From NCBI GenBank assembly GCA_028279995.1, contig JANQMQ010000002.1, positions 1 through 7,375 of the forward strand: a stretch of DNA of 7,375 bases, given 5' to 3'. The notes beneath the pieces were generated by a model, which was not told where the DNA came from, did not search any database, and saw nothing but the letters and a program-made list of their open reading frames with translations. Positions within the stretch are counted from its first letter, which is position 1. Each line of letters starts with the position of its first letter. This document shows, one piece after another, positions 1-6,322 of this stretch. A program made the position numbers and the translations under genes. The DNA comes from Candidatus Phaeomarinibacter sp. Lineage in GTDB: Bacteria; Pseudomonadota; Alphaproteobacteria; CGMCC-115125.

Positions 1-1208
1 ATCTGGTGCTGCCCCACTTCGGTGGTGATGTAAGTGTTGGGCCCCTTTGTCAGCTCATACAGACGCTGGACCGCATGCTGCGGCTTGATGATCGTATCGG
101 AGTTGCTGAACTCAAGCGACTTGCGTCCGCGCCAGACGTCAATCTGCGACCACCACTGCTCAAGCGCCGCCTTGTCCTGCTTGGCAGTCTTCGCCTTCCA
201 GAGACGCAGCATGTCCTCAAGCACATGGGCCACATCCCCGATGATTGGGATATCCACATGCACGTTCTTGTTGATGGACGACGGGTCGATATCGACATGA
301 ATTTTCTTCGAGCCCGGCGAGAACTTGTCGAGAACCCCAGTCACCCGGTCGTCAAAGCGCGCACCCAGGTTGATCATGACGTCACAGTCATGCATCGCCC
401 AGTTGGCTTCATAGGTGCCGTGCATGCCCAGCATCCCAAGCCACTGCTCGTCGCTTGCCGGAAAGGCCCCAAGCCCCATGAGTGTCGACGTGATCGGGAA
501 TCCCGTCGTGCGCACGAACTCGCGCAGCAGCTGGCTTGCTTCCGGCCCGGAATTGATGACTCCCCCGCCCGTATAGAAGAGCGGCTTCTTGGCCGTGGCA
601 ATCAGATCAATCGCTTCCTTGATGCGGTCGATGTTGCCCTTGACCTGCGGGCGGTAGGTCGGGTGGCCCTGCGTCGTCGGGCCCGCATACATGCCGAGCT
701 GGAACTGGATGTCCTTGGGAATGTCGACGACAACCGGGCCGGGACGGCCATGAGTCGCGACATAGAAGGCTTCATGCAGAATGCGCGGCAGGTCATCAAC
801 GGACTGAACCAGCCAGTTGTGCTTGGTGCAGGGTCGCGTGATGCCAACGGTGTCGGCTTCCTGGAAGGCATCATTGCCGATCAGATGCGTTGGCACCTGG
901 CCGGTAATGCAGACCAGCGGAATTGAATCCATCAAGGCATCGGTCAGGCCGGTGACAGCATTGGTTGCGCCGGGACCGGACGTGACCAGAACAACGCCCG
1001 GCTTGCCTGAGGACCGCGCATAGCCTTCCGCCGCATGCACAGCACCCTGCTCATGGCGCACCAACACGTGCTTGATGGTTTCACGGTCAAAAAGCGCGTC
1101 GTAAATGGGGAGTACGGCACCGCCGGGATACCCGAACAGCGTATCCACGCCGTGGTCCTCCATGGCTTTGACAACCATCTCCGCACCGCTCAACTCGCGC
1201 GAGGCCAT
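1..1208 (-). CDS. ilvB: Acetolactate synthase large subunit (3' end outside window)
   Basis: IlvB condenses two pyruvates to 2-acetolactate, or pyruvate plus 2-oxobutyrate to 2-aceto-2-hydroxybutyrate, the first shared step of valine, leucine and isoleucine synthesis. It uses ThDP, Mg2+ and FAD and normally works with a small regulatory subunit, IlvH. I translated the minus strand: 402 uninterrupted codons, then the frame leaves the window at base 1. Seen: the N-terminal ThDP-binding domain with LFGYPGG (24-30), RHEQGAVHAAEG with the ThDP-activating glutamate E53, and TSGPGATN (76-83); FQEAD (115-119); the central FAD-associated domain with TGGGV and RFDDRVTG (from 284); and GQHQ (399-402), which opens the C-terminal ThDP domain. 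Family members are about 580-600 residues, so roughly a third is missing here. The ATG at 1208 is secure: an in-frame TGA lies five codons upstream with no other start codon between, and GAAGGA sits 8 nt ahead. The closely related ThDP enzymes Gcl and Xsc are less likely given the RFDDR and GQHQ contexts. Confidence 0.95.
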   Translation of the reverse strand, partial: MASRELSGAEMVVKAMEDHGVDTLFGYPGGAVLPIYDALFDRETIKHVLVRHEQGAVHAAEGYARSSGKPGVVLVTSGPGATNAVTGLTDALMDSIPLVCITGQVPTHLIGNDAFQEADTVGITRPCTKHNWLVQSVDDLPRILHEAFYVATHGRPGPVVVDIPKDIQFQLGMYAGPTTQGHPTYRPQVKGNIDRIKEAIDLIATAKKPLFYTGGGVINSGPEASQLLREFVRTTGFPITSTLMGLGAFPASDEQWLGMLGMHGTYEANWAMHDCDVMINLGARFDDRVTGVLDKFSPGSKKIHVDIDPSSINKNVHVDIPIIGDVAHVLEDMLRLWKAKTAKQDKAALEQWWSQIDVWRGRKSLEFSNSDTIIKPQHAVQRLYELTKGPNTYITTEVGQHQ

Positions 1209-1216
1209 GACCTTGA

Positions 1217-1222
1217 TCCTTC
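1217..1222 (-). promoter_or_regulatory. Ribosome binding site of ilvB
   Basis: On the minus strand GAAGGA lies 8 nt before the ATG at 1208. A second AAGG at 1214-1211 is too close to the start to be the main site. Together with the in-frame TGA just upstream, this fixes the ilvB start. Confidence 0.6.
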
Positions 1223-1271
1223 ATCTCGTCTTCCGCCCGGCGCATAGGGCCAAAAGCGGCAGAAACCCAAC

Positions 1272-1292
1272 AAAAAGGCCCCGGAAAAGGGC
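1272..1292 (-). terminator. Weak hairpin with T-tract, possible miaA terminator or ilvB leader attenuator
   Basis: Read on the minus strand, GCCC and GGGC form a 4-bp GC stem around a 7-nt loop, followed by one C and then TTTTT. It lies about 50 nt after the miaA stop and about 64 nt before the ilvB start. If the candidate promoter at 1319-1347 is real, the hairpin falls inside the ilvB leader. The stem is short, so it may be a chance structure. No leader peptide rich in Val, Leu or Ile is visible beside it. Confidence 0.2.
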
Positions 1293-1318
1293 GCAAACCC
1301 ATTCCGAAGCGCGGGCGG

Positions 1319-1347
1319 ACACTAGGGCTGATTGTGCGCTGCGTCAA
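1319..1347 (-). promoter_or_regulatory. Candidate sigma-70-type promoter for ilvB
   Basis: On the minus strand TTGACG (1347-1342) is followed after exactly 17 nt by TAGTGT (1324-1319). The -35 matches TTGACA in five of six bases; the -10 matches TATAAT in only three. The -35 element contains the TGA stop codon of miaA, so ilvB could be transcribed independently of miaA from this spacer. Transcription would begin near 1310 and leave a leader of about 100 nt. This is inferred from motif match and position only. Confidence 0.35.
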
Positions 1348-2291
1348 GCCTGATTGGAAAGCAATGACAAAATTTCTTTCCGTTTTCTTTTCAATTGTTG
1401 CGCAGAAATGGCATTCCACGAAACCATTTGCGTACGCGCCCAGGTCAGTTGGCGCTTGATGTAGCGGCGGGTCTGCCCTTTACCCTGCGCCACGGCTTCT
1501 TTCAGCGATATCTCACCGCGCAGATGCGCCATCAGCGGCGGCACACCCACTGCCTTCATGACCGGAAGGTCAGGATCGAGGTCCCGGGCCAACAGGCGTT
1601 CGACCTCGGCAAGCGCCCCCTCCTCCATCATCCGGTCGAAGCGGGCATCGGACCGCTTGGTGAGATCTGATTTCTCAGGCGTGAGAACCGCTTTGATGAA
1701 ATCAGCACGTAACGCCGGTTCAGATGGCGCTTCCTGCCAGTCCGCAAGGCCGCGGCCCGTGGCGGCCAGAACCTCCAGCGCCCGGGAGATGCGCTGCGGG
1801 TCCGTCGGTCTGATACCCGCAGCTGTCCGGGGGTCGCGCTCGGCAAGATGCGCATGGGCCTGCTCTGGCCCGAGTTCCTCAACGAAGATCCGTGCCGCTT
1901 CGCGGTTGATGCCCGGAATGTCCGGGACCGCAGAGAGACCTTCTGTCAGCGCCTTGAAGTAAAGGCCGGTGCCGCCCACGACGATCGGCAGGTGACCACG
2001 TGCCCACACCGCCTCGATCTCCTGCACAGCAATGCGCGCCCAATGCGCGGCGGAGCAGGCGGTGGAGGCGTCCATGAACCCGTACAGATGATGCGGGACC
2101 CGCGCTTCGTCATCTACAGTCGGTCGCGCCGTCAGCACCCGCAGGTCACGATAGACCTGCATGGAGTCGGCATTGATGATTTCGCCGTCGGCACGCTCGG
2201 CCACATCCATGGCGAGCGCCGACTTGCCGCTCGCCGTCGGCCCTGCAATAAGCAGCACATGTCGCCCATTTGATGTCATGGGTGGTGTCAT
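1344..2291 (-). CDS. miaA: tRNA dimethylallyltransferase MiaA
   Basis: MiaA transfers a dimethylallyl group from DMAPP to N6 of A37 in tRNAs that read codons starting with U. It makes i6A, which other enzymes may methylthiolate further. The 315-residue length is normal for the family. Seen: the P-loop-like GPTASGKS (17-24), which binds the pyrophosphate; INADSMQVYRDL (39-50) with the conserved D42, S43 and Q45 of the active site; GGTGLYF (106-112); DPQRISRALEV in the middle; and GQTRRYIKRQLTW near the C-terminus, the usual tRNA-contact region. The ATG at 2291 is preferred to the one at 2279, because the second has only CACCACCC before it, while the first has the weak purine stretch AGAGACAG. 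The gene diverges from serB across 56 bp and ends 135 bp before ilvB in the same direction. Identification is firm; the exact start is likely but not proven. Confidence 0.96.
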   Translation of the reverse strand: MTPPMTSNGRHVLLIAGPTASGKSALAMDVAERADGEIINADSMQVYRDLRVLTARPTVDDEARVPHHLYGFMDASTACSAAHWARIAVQEIEAVWARGHLPIVVGGTGLYFKALTEGLSAVPDIPGINREAARIFVEELGPEQAHAHLAERDPRTAAGIRPTDPQRISRALEVLAATGRGLADWQEAPSEPALRADFIKAVLTPEKSDLTKRSDARFDRMMEEGALAEVERLLARDLDPDLPVMKAVGVPPLMAHLRGEISLKEAVAQGKGQTRRYIKRQLTWARTQMVSWNAISAQQLKRKRKEILSLLSNQA

Positions 2292-2308
2292 CTGTCTCTG
2301 GTCACGTC

Positions 2309-2323
2309 AGCCGGTTACCGGCT
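2309..2323. promoter_or_regulatory. Perfect 7+1+7 dyad in the miaA/serB divergent spacer
   Basis: AGCCGGTTACCGGCT is a perfect inverted repeat with a single central T. It lies near the middle of the 56 bp between the two start codons, 17 bp from the miaA start and 24 bp from the serB start. Such a site could be an operator serving both genes. As RNA it could fold into a 6-bp stem with a TTA loop in either 5' leader. No bound regulator can be named from the sequence. Confidence 0.35.
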
Positions 2324-2335
2324 TTAACAAACTTT

Positions 2336-2343
2336 GAAGTGAG
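2336..2343 (+). promoter_or_regulatory. Likely ribosome binding site of serB
   Basis: GAAGTGAG ends 4 nt before the ATG at 2348. It is an imperfect Shine-Dalgarno sequence but supports this start over the in-frame ATG codons at 2270 and 2273, which lie inside the miaA start region. Confidence 0.45.
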
Positions 2344-2347
2344 TATC

Positions 2348-3244
2348 ATGCGGTCAGTCCTGACCCTCATCGCAAATCCGCAAACACGCAAGCTGTCCGG
2401 TGATGATCTGGACAAGGTCCGCCGGGCCGTTCCTGAAGCCGGAGAGCCTGCCTGGCTCGCGGAGCATACAGCGTGCGACTTGCTGGTGGATATCGACCCC
2501 GCCGAACTGCATGCCATTGAAGCCGCAGCCCGTGCCGCGCTGGAGGGCCTGCCCATTGATATTGTTGCCCAGGGCACAAGCCACCGGCGCAAGGCGCTGC
2601 TGATCGCCGACATGGATTCAACCGTCATCGAGCAGGAATGCATCGACGAACTGGCGGCAGAAGCAGGCATCGGCGCCCATGTGGCCGACATCACCGAGCG
2701 CGCCATGCGCGGCGAACTGGCTTTCGACCCGGCCCTGCGTGAGCGCGTGAAGCTGCTTGAGGGGTTGCCCGAAGCGAAACTTGAACAGGTCTTTGAAACG
2801 CGGATCACTCTGTCTCCCGGCATTCGGACGGTCACAGACACCATGCGCCTCAACGGCGGCTACTGCGCGCTGGTATCAGGCGGCTTCACTTTTTTCACGT
2901 CCCGTGTCGCCGTGAAGGCAGGCTTCGACAGCAACCGTGCCAACATTCTTGAGATGAAAGATGGCCATCTTACGGGCACGGTCGGCGAACCCATTCTGGG
3001 CCGGGCTGCCAAACTCGAAAGCCTTCAGGAACTGGCCGCCGCACATGCACTCGCCATAGAAAACACCATGGCCGTTGGCGACGGCGCCAACGATCTGGCC
3101 ATGATTGAGGCCGCAGGCATCGGTGTCGCCTATCACGCCAAGCCGGTCGTGGCGCAGGCTGCCCCTGCCCGTCTCGACCATACGGACCTCACGTCCTTGC
3201 TCTACATACAAGGCTATGCCCGCGACGAATTCGCAGGGACCTGA
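2348..3244 (+). CDS. serB: Phosphoserine phosphatase SerB
   Basis: SerB hydrolyses O-phospho-L-serine to L-serine, the last step of the phosphorylated serine pathway. It belongs to the HAD superfamily. The protein is 298 residues from the chosen start. Residues 1 to about 80 form the N-terminal regulatory (ACT-like) region usual in longer SerB proteins. The catalytic part follows: motif I DMDST (88-92) with nucleophile D88 and general acid/base D90; E97 in the substrate-binding position; motif II SGG (S177); lysine K222 of motif III; and motif IV GDGANDL (244-250) with D245 and D249 for Mg2+. All key residues are present. The frame is open 26 codons further upstream to 2270, but that extension overlaps the start of miaA and does not resemble SerB. 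The ATG at 2348 begins the family-like MRSVLTLIANP and has GAAGTGAG 4 nt ahead. The gene ends convergently with degP. Confidence 0.96.
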   Translation: MRSVLTLIANPQTRKLSGDDLDKVRRAVPEAGEPAWLAEHTACDLLVDIDPAELHAIEAAARAALEGLPIDIVAQGTSHRRKALLIADMDSTVIEQECIDELAAEAGIGAHVADITERAMRGELAFDPALRERVKLLEGLPEAKLEQVFETRITLSPGIRTVTDTMRLNGGYCALVSGGFTFFTSRVAVKAGFDSNRANILEMKDGHLTGTVGEPILGRAAKLESLQELAAAHALAIENTMAVGDGANDLAMIEAAGIGVAYHAKPVVAQAAPARLDHTDLTSLLYIQGYARDEFAGT

Positions 3245-3282
3245 AAACGAAAGAGCCCCGCATCACATCTGATATGGGGCTC
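3241..3282 (-). terminator. Intrinsic terminator between convergent degP and serB
   Basis: GAGCCCC (3253-3259) pairs perfectly with GGGGCTC (3276-3282). The interior can extend the stem through a G-U pair, one mismatch and a 4-bp ATCA/TGAT helix closed by a CATC loop. On the minus strand the stem is followed by TTTCGTTTT, a good U-tract, so it fits best as the terminator of degP and the genes upstream of it. On the plus strand the following bases (GTTCGATCTT) are less U-rich, but the same hairpin starts 9 nt after the serB stop codon and may also end serB transcription. Confidence 0.8.
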
Positions 3283-3306
3283 GTTCGATCTTGAAGGTAG
3301 GACCGC

Positions 3307-4776
3307 CTAACTGCCTTCGACCCGCAGGGCAACGAAGCTTGTTTCGCCACCACGGCTGATCTGCAGCAGAACGGATTTGAGACCTTCGGATTTAGCCCGA
3401 CCGACCTGTTCTTCGACCGTGTCCGGGTCCGTCACGCTTTCCTGCGCAACCTTGACGATGACGTCACCGGGGCGCACGCGCTTTTCCGCAGCCTGACTAC
3501 CCGGCACAACGGCAACCACAAGCACGCCGTCCACATCATCCGGCACTTCGTACTGCTGACGCAGCACATCGTTGAGGGAGGACAGTGACAGGCCGAGCGT
3601 TTCGTTCTCGGCCGGCTTGCGCGGCTCCGCCTTGGCTTCAACCGTGCCGTCTGCTTCTTCAAGGCGGCCAAGCGTGACCTGGTAGGTCTTCTCGTCGCCG
3701 TCCCGCAGCACAACCACGTCAACCGCCTTGCCAACCTGCGTCTCTGCCACGATGCGCGGCAGATCCCGCATCTTCTCGACCGGTTTTCCGTCGAACGTGA
3801 CGATCACGTCACCGGCTTCCAGACCACTGCCCACGGCCGGGCCGTTTTCCTGGATACCGGCAACAAGTGCGCCCTTGGTGTCTTCAAGACCAAGGCCTTC
3901 GGCGAGGTCTTCCGTCACTGTCTGAATGCGCACCCCAAGCCAACCGCGGCGCGTCTCGCCGAACTCTTTCAGCTGCTCAATCACACCGGTGGCCGTTTTG
4001 GCCGGAATGGAAAAGCCAATGCCGATGGAACCGCCGGTCGGCGAAATGATAGCGGTGTTCACCCCCATGACCTCACCGGCCATGTTGAAGAGCGGGCCGC
4101 CCGAGTTGCCACGGTTGATGGAAGCGTCCGTCTGAAGGAACGCATCATAGGGGCCCGCATTGATGTCACGGTCACGCGCAGACAGGATGCCCGCCGTCAC
4201 GGTTCCGCCAAGACCAAATGGATTGCCAATCGCCATCACCCAGTCGCCGACGCGCAGGGCATCGCTGTCACCAAAGCGAACGAAAGGCAGCTGACGGTCA
4301 GCCTTCACCTTGAGCAAGGCAAGGTCCGTCTTGGGGTCGCGTCCAAGGACTTCCGCATCCAGTGTTTCACCATCCGAGAAAGTAACCGTGACTTCGTCCG
4401 CGTCCTCGACCACGTGGTTGTTGGTCACCACAAGGCCTTCCGGGTCAATCACGAATCCGGATCCCAGGGACTGCACCCGGCGCGACTGTTGTTCGCCGCC
4501 ATGACGCTCGAGAAATTCTTCAAAATACTCCTCAAACGGGGAACCGGGAGGAAACTCGGGAAGTGGCACACCACTGCCGCCGGAGACCGTCTGTGCGGTT
4601 GAGATATTGACCACCGCCGGGGTGAGTTTTTCAGCAAGGTCAGCAAAACTGTCAGGTGCGGACCGAGCGTCGGCAGGTGTCCAGACGAATGCCACAGCGC
4701 CAATGGCCACAGCACCAATTGCGAGCGATGCTGCACGGGCGATGCGTGTGGCGGAAAATGAGGTTTGGAATGTCAC
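3307..4776 (-). CDS. degP: Periplasmic serine protease/chaperone, DegP/MucD (Do) family
   Basis: This HtrA-type protease degrades or refolds misfolded proteins in the periplasm. The protein has 489 residues. Residues 1-37 look like a signal peptide: a basic start, a hydrophobic stretch at 15-32, and likely cleavage after ADA (35-37). The trypsin-like domain carries the full catalytic triad: H121 in TNNHVV, D151 in KTDLALLK and S225 in GNSGGP. A flexible acidic segment with FEEYFEEFLERHGG lies around 81-94. PDZ1 runs from about 278 (GWLGV) to 370, a charged linker from 371 to 392, and PDZ2 from about 394 (LGLSL) to 487. Translation starts at GTG, with AAGGAG 10 nt ahead and no better ATG nearby. 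It is the last gene of the minus-strand hflK-hflC-DUF2065 group but sits behind a 274-bp leader, so it may also have its own promoter. DegP, DegQ and MucD cannot be separated reliably from sequence alone; MucD is an equally fair name. Confidence 0.95.
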   Translation of the reverse strand: MTFQTSFSATRIARAASLAIGAVAIGAVAFVWTPADARSAPDSFADLAEKLTPAVVNISTAQTVSGGSGVPLPEFPPGSPFEEYFEEFLERHGGEQQSRRVQSLGSGFVIDPEGLVVTNNHVVEDADEVTVTFSDGETLDAEVLGRDPKTDLALLKVKADRQLPFVRFGDSDALRVGDWVMAIGNPFGLGGTVTAGILSARDRDINAGPYDAFLQTDASINRGNSGGPLFNMAGEVMGVNTAIISPTGGSIGIGFSIPAKTATGVIEQLKEFGETRRGWLGVRIQTVTEDLAEGLGLEDTKGALVAGIQENGPAVGSGLEAGDVIVTFDGKPVEKMRDLPRIVAETQVGKAVDVVVLRDGDEKTYQVTLGRLEEADGTVEAKAEPRKPAENETLGLSLSSLNDVLRQQYEVPDDVDGVLVVAVVPGSQAAEKRVRPGDVIVKVAQESVTDPDTVEEQVGRAKSEGLKSVLLQISRGGETSFVALRVEGS

Positions 4777-4786
4777 TTGAGGACGT

Positions 4787-4792
4787 CTCCTT
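4787..4792 (-). promoter_or_regulatory. Ribosome binding site of degP
   Basis: AAGGAG on the minus strand lies 10 nt before the GTG at 4776. The spacing is slightly long, but the match is strong, and it supports the GTG start. Confidence 0.6.
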
Positions 4793-4815
4793 GGGTTTTC
4801 TCTCGTAGCCCCCAG

Positions 4816-4843
4816 CCGGATGAATGCCGGTTGATTCAGCCGG
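4816..4843 (-). promoter_or_regulatory. Imperfect hairpin/dyad in the degP leader
   Basis: On the plus strand CCGG (4816-4819), one unpaired base, TGAAT (4821-4825), an 8-nt loop, ATTCA (4834-4838), one unpaired base and CCGG (4840-4843) form a symmetric element. The loop holds a third CCGG-type core. It ends about 40 nt before the degP GTG. It could be a regulator site or an RNA hairpin in the leader; the sequence does not decide which. A GATTC (GANTC, the CcrM-type methylation site of many alphaproteobacteria) lies inside one arm at 4833-4837. Confidence 0.3.
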
Positions 4844-4886
4844 GTCTTCGAAGTCGGAAAGCGTCTCCCGACAGGATCTGCCGCAA
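4836..4886 (-). other. Possible 16-codon upstream ORF in the degP leader
   Basis: On the minus strand a strong Shine-Dalgarno-like AAAAGGAGG is followed after 4 nt by TTG and 16 sense codons (M/L-RQILSGDAFRLRRPG), then TGA. The ribosome site is better than the one on degP itself, but the start codon is weak and the peptide resembles nothing I know. The stop codon falls in the right arm of the hairpin at 4816-4843. It could be a translated leader or a chance purine run. Confidence 0.15.
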
Positions 4887-5050
4887 AACGCCTCCTTTTA
4901 GGGTACGGCCCGTGTCACTTGCGTTAACCACAATCACGGCCAGAAACAGAACAAACGGTGAGATACGCCACCGCATTTCAACGCTTATCCGTAGAAAATG
5001 TGGACAAAAGGAGGCGCTGGCCGCGCGTGAACATTACGTTTTCGTGAGGT

Positions 5051-5236
5051 TCATCCACGCACCAGCCAGACAATAACCAGGCCCAGGCAGGCGATACTCA
5101 GCCCGCCCGCGCGCATGGTCCTGTCCGGTGTCTCTTCCACCATCTTCAGCATACGCCGAATGGCCTGCGGAAAAGCAGCATAGGCCAAGCCCTCAATGAC
5201 GAGGACAAGGCCTATGGCAACAATCAGGTCTGACAT
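5051..5236 (-). CDS. DUF2065 family small membrane protein (YjeT-like)
   Basis: This 61-residue protein has two predicted membrane helices, at about 3-22 and 44-59. They are joined by a charged loop with RR, KMVEE and TPDR. The length, the two-helix layout and the position just after hflC match the DUF2065 family, whose E. coli member is YjeT. The function of the family is not known. The gene begins 15 bp after the hflC stop codon, so the two are almost certainly co-transcribed, which suggests a link to the HflK-HflC complex or its membrane environment. No good Shine-Dalgarno is visible before the ATG, so translation may depend on coupling to hflC. It ends 274 bp before degP. Coding status is well supported by the membrane pattern and context; any role is inference. 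Confidence 0.85.
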   Translation of the reverse strand: MSDLIVAIGLVLVIEGLAYAAFPQAIRRMLKMVEETPDRTMRAGGLSIACLGLVIVWLVRG

Positions 5237-5251
5237 CTAAGGCAGCCCGGC

Positions 5252-6322
5252 TTATTCAGCCGGTGCTGCTTCAGGTTCAGTCGCTTCAGGCGTGGCCGTC
5301 GGAGCGGCATCAAGCTGCAGCTCGACATCGATGGGTGCTTCTTCCCGCTCCAGGTCAGCACACAACAGGCTGCGCAGTGTCGCATCACCCACAACCTGCT
5401 CCATGAGAGCACGCGCCTGCTGCGCCGAGCGGCCAACAGAGACATTGGCATCGGGGATCGCATTGGGGTTGGTGAAATAGCGGAAGAACTCGCTGTCCGG
5501 CGACAAAACCGCCGTTGTTTCACCTTCCATCAAGGCCTGCTCATAGGACTGCATGGAGCGGTAAAATGCGAAGAAGTTGGGATCAATGCCGAAGGCCGCC
5601 GCAAAGATACGGTTACGGCAGGCATCGCCCTCACCTCGGATGATTTCCGCGTTACGGGTCGATTCAGCAAGCGTCACCGTTGCACCGCGATCCGCATTGG
5701 CGCGAATACGCTGGGCCACTTCCTGACCCTGGGCACGAAACTCATTGGCTTCACGCTCACGTTCCGTCTGCATCCGGCGGAAAATGGCCTGGCTGTTGGC
5801 TTCAGGAAGGTCCGCACGACGGATGCGCACATCCACAACGTCAATGCCGAACTGCTCCGCTTCGCCATTCATCTGGTCCTTGATGCGCTCCATGAGGGCG
5901 GCACGGTCGTCACGCACCACAGCTTCAAAGCTTTCCTCACCAAGCACGCGGCGCAGGCTTGATCCCAGGATCGTGCCCAGACGCGACCGGGCAACTGCTT
6001 CGTTGCCGACCGAGATGTAGAATTTCAGCGGGTCAACAATGCGGAAGCGCGCAAACGCATCCACAACAAGCCGCTTCTGGTCTGACGCAATGACTTCTTC
6101 AGGCTGAATGTCGAGGTCAAGAATACGCTTGTCGATGGTGATGACGTTCTGCACGAACGGCACTTTGAACTTCAGCCCTGGTTCCAGAACCACATTCTGA
6201 GGCGCACCGAATTGCAAGACGATGGCCTGCTGGGTCTGGTGCACCGTGAACAGTGAGTTGGCAGCCACAATGCCGCCGAGGATAAGAACGACCGCAAGGC
6301 CGATGAGAGTATTACGGCCCAT
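5252..6322 (-). CDS. hflC: HflC, SPFH-domain modulator of FtsH
   Basis: HflC pairs with HflK in a large inner-membrane complex that surrounds the FtsH AAA+ protease and influences which membrane proteins it degrades. Despite older naming it is not itself accepted as a protease. The protein has 356 residues: an N-terminal membrane helix at about 5-23, then the SPFH/band-7 domain facing the periplasm (QTQQAIVLQFGAP, then VITIDKRILDLDIQPEEVIASDQKR). A long charged coiled-coil region follows, with RRADLPEANSQAIFRRMQTERERE and the family motif RGEGDA. The last 30 residues (327-356) form an acidic Ala/Pro/Thr/Glu tail not needed for the fold, which makes it somewhat longer than the roughly 334-residue E. 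coli protein. The ATG shares one base with the hflK stop (TAATG), and AGGAG at 6335-6331 lies 8 nt ahead, so translation is probably coupled. Confidence 0.95.
   Translation of the reverse strand: MGRNTLIGLAVVLILGGIVAANSLFTVHQTQQAIVLQFGAPQNVVLEPGLKFKVPFVQNVITIDKRILDLDIQPEEVIASDQKRLVVDAFARFRIVDPLKFYISVGNEAVARSRLGTILGSSLRRVLGEESFEAVVRDDRAALMERIKDQMNGEAEQFGIDVVDVRIRRADLPEANSQAIFRRMQTEREREANEFRAQGQEVAQRIRANADRGATVTLAESTRNAEIIRGEGDACRNRIFAAAFGIDPNFFAFYRSMQSYEQALMEGETTAVLSPDSEFFRYFTNPNAIPDANVSVGRSAQQARALMEQVVGDATLRSLLCADLEREEAPIDVELQLDAAPTATPEATEPEAAPAE

Larger units (their letters stand above)
4777..5050 (-). other. Leader/spacer between DUF2065 and degP
   Basis: This 274-bp stretch is by far the longest gap in the minus-strand group and probably holds a degP promoter. 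I searched the minus strand for sigma-70, heat-shock and ECF-type pairs and found none that convinces. It contains the hairpin at 4816-4843, the short upstream ORF at 4836-4886, a CTTCGAAG palindrome (4846-4853), and two facing DnaA-box-like 9-mers (4985-5007). A plus-strand open frame across it has no recognisable content. Confidence 0.4.

Noticed and set aside
6..926. A 306-codon open frame on the plus strand opposite ilvB
   Set aside because: The minus strand here encodes uninterrupted ilvB with all its motifs. The plus-strand product is rich in Arg, His and Val with no family features, as expected for an antisense frame of a GC-rich gene.
1087..1419. A 110-codon minus-strand frame across the miaA end and ilvB start, considered as an ilvB leader peptide
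   Set aside because: It overlaps miaA and ilvB out of frame, is not enriched in Val, Leu or Ile, and reads like shadow sequence.
1848..2273. A 141-codon plus-strand frame opposite miaA
   Set aside because: It is antisense to conserved MiaA motifs, with composition typical of a shadow frame.
2270..2347. A 26-codon N-terminal extension of SerB
   Set aside because: It runs through the miaA start region and does not look like SerB. The ATG at 2348 has a ribosome-site-like sequence and starts the typical N-terminus.
4777..5050. Heat-shock or ECF sigma promoter for degP
   Set aside because: I looked for CTTGAA-type and GGAAC/CGTT- or GAACTT/TCTGA-type pairs on the minus strand at proper spacing and found no acceptable match.
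4765..5076. A 103-codon plus-strand frame across the degP leader
   Set aside because: It overlaps the degP start antisense, has Arg/Pro/Ser-rich composition without any motif, and has no convincing ribosome site.
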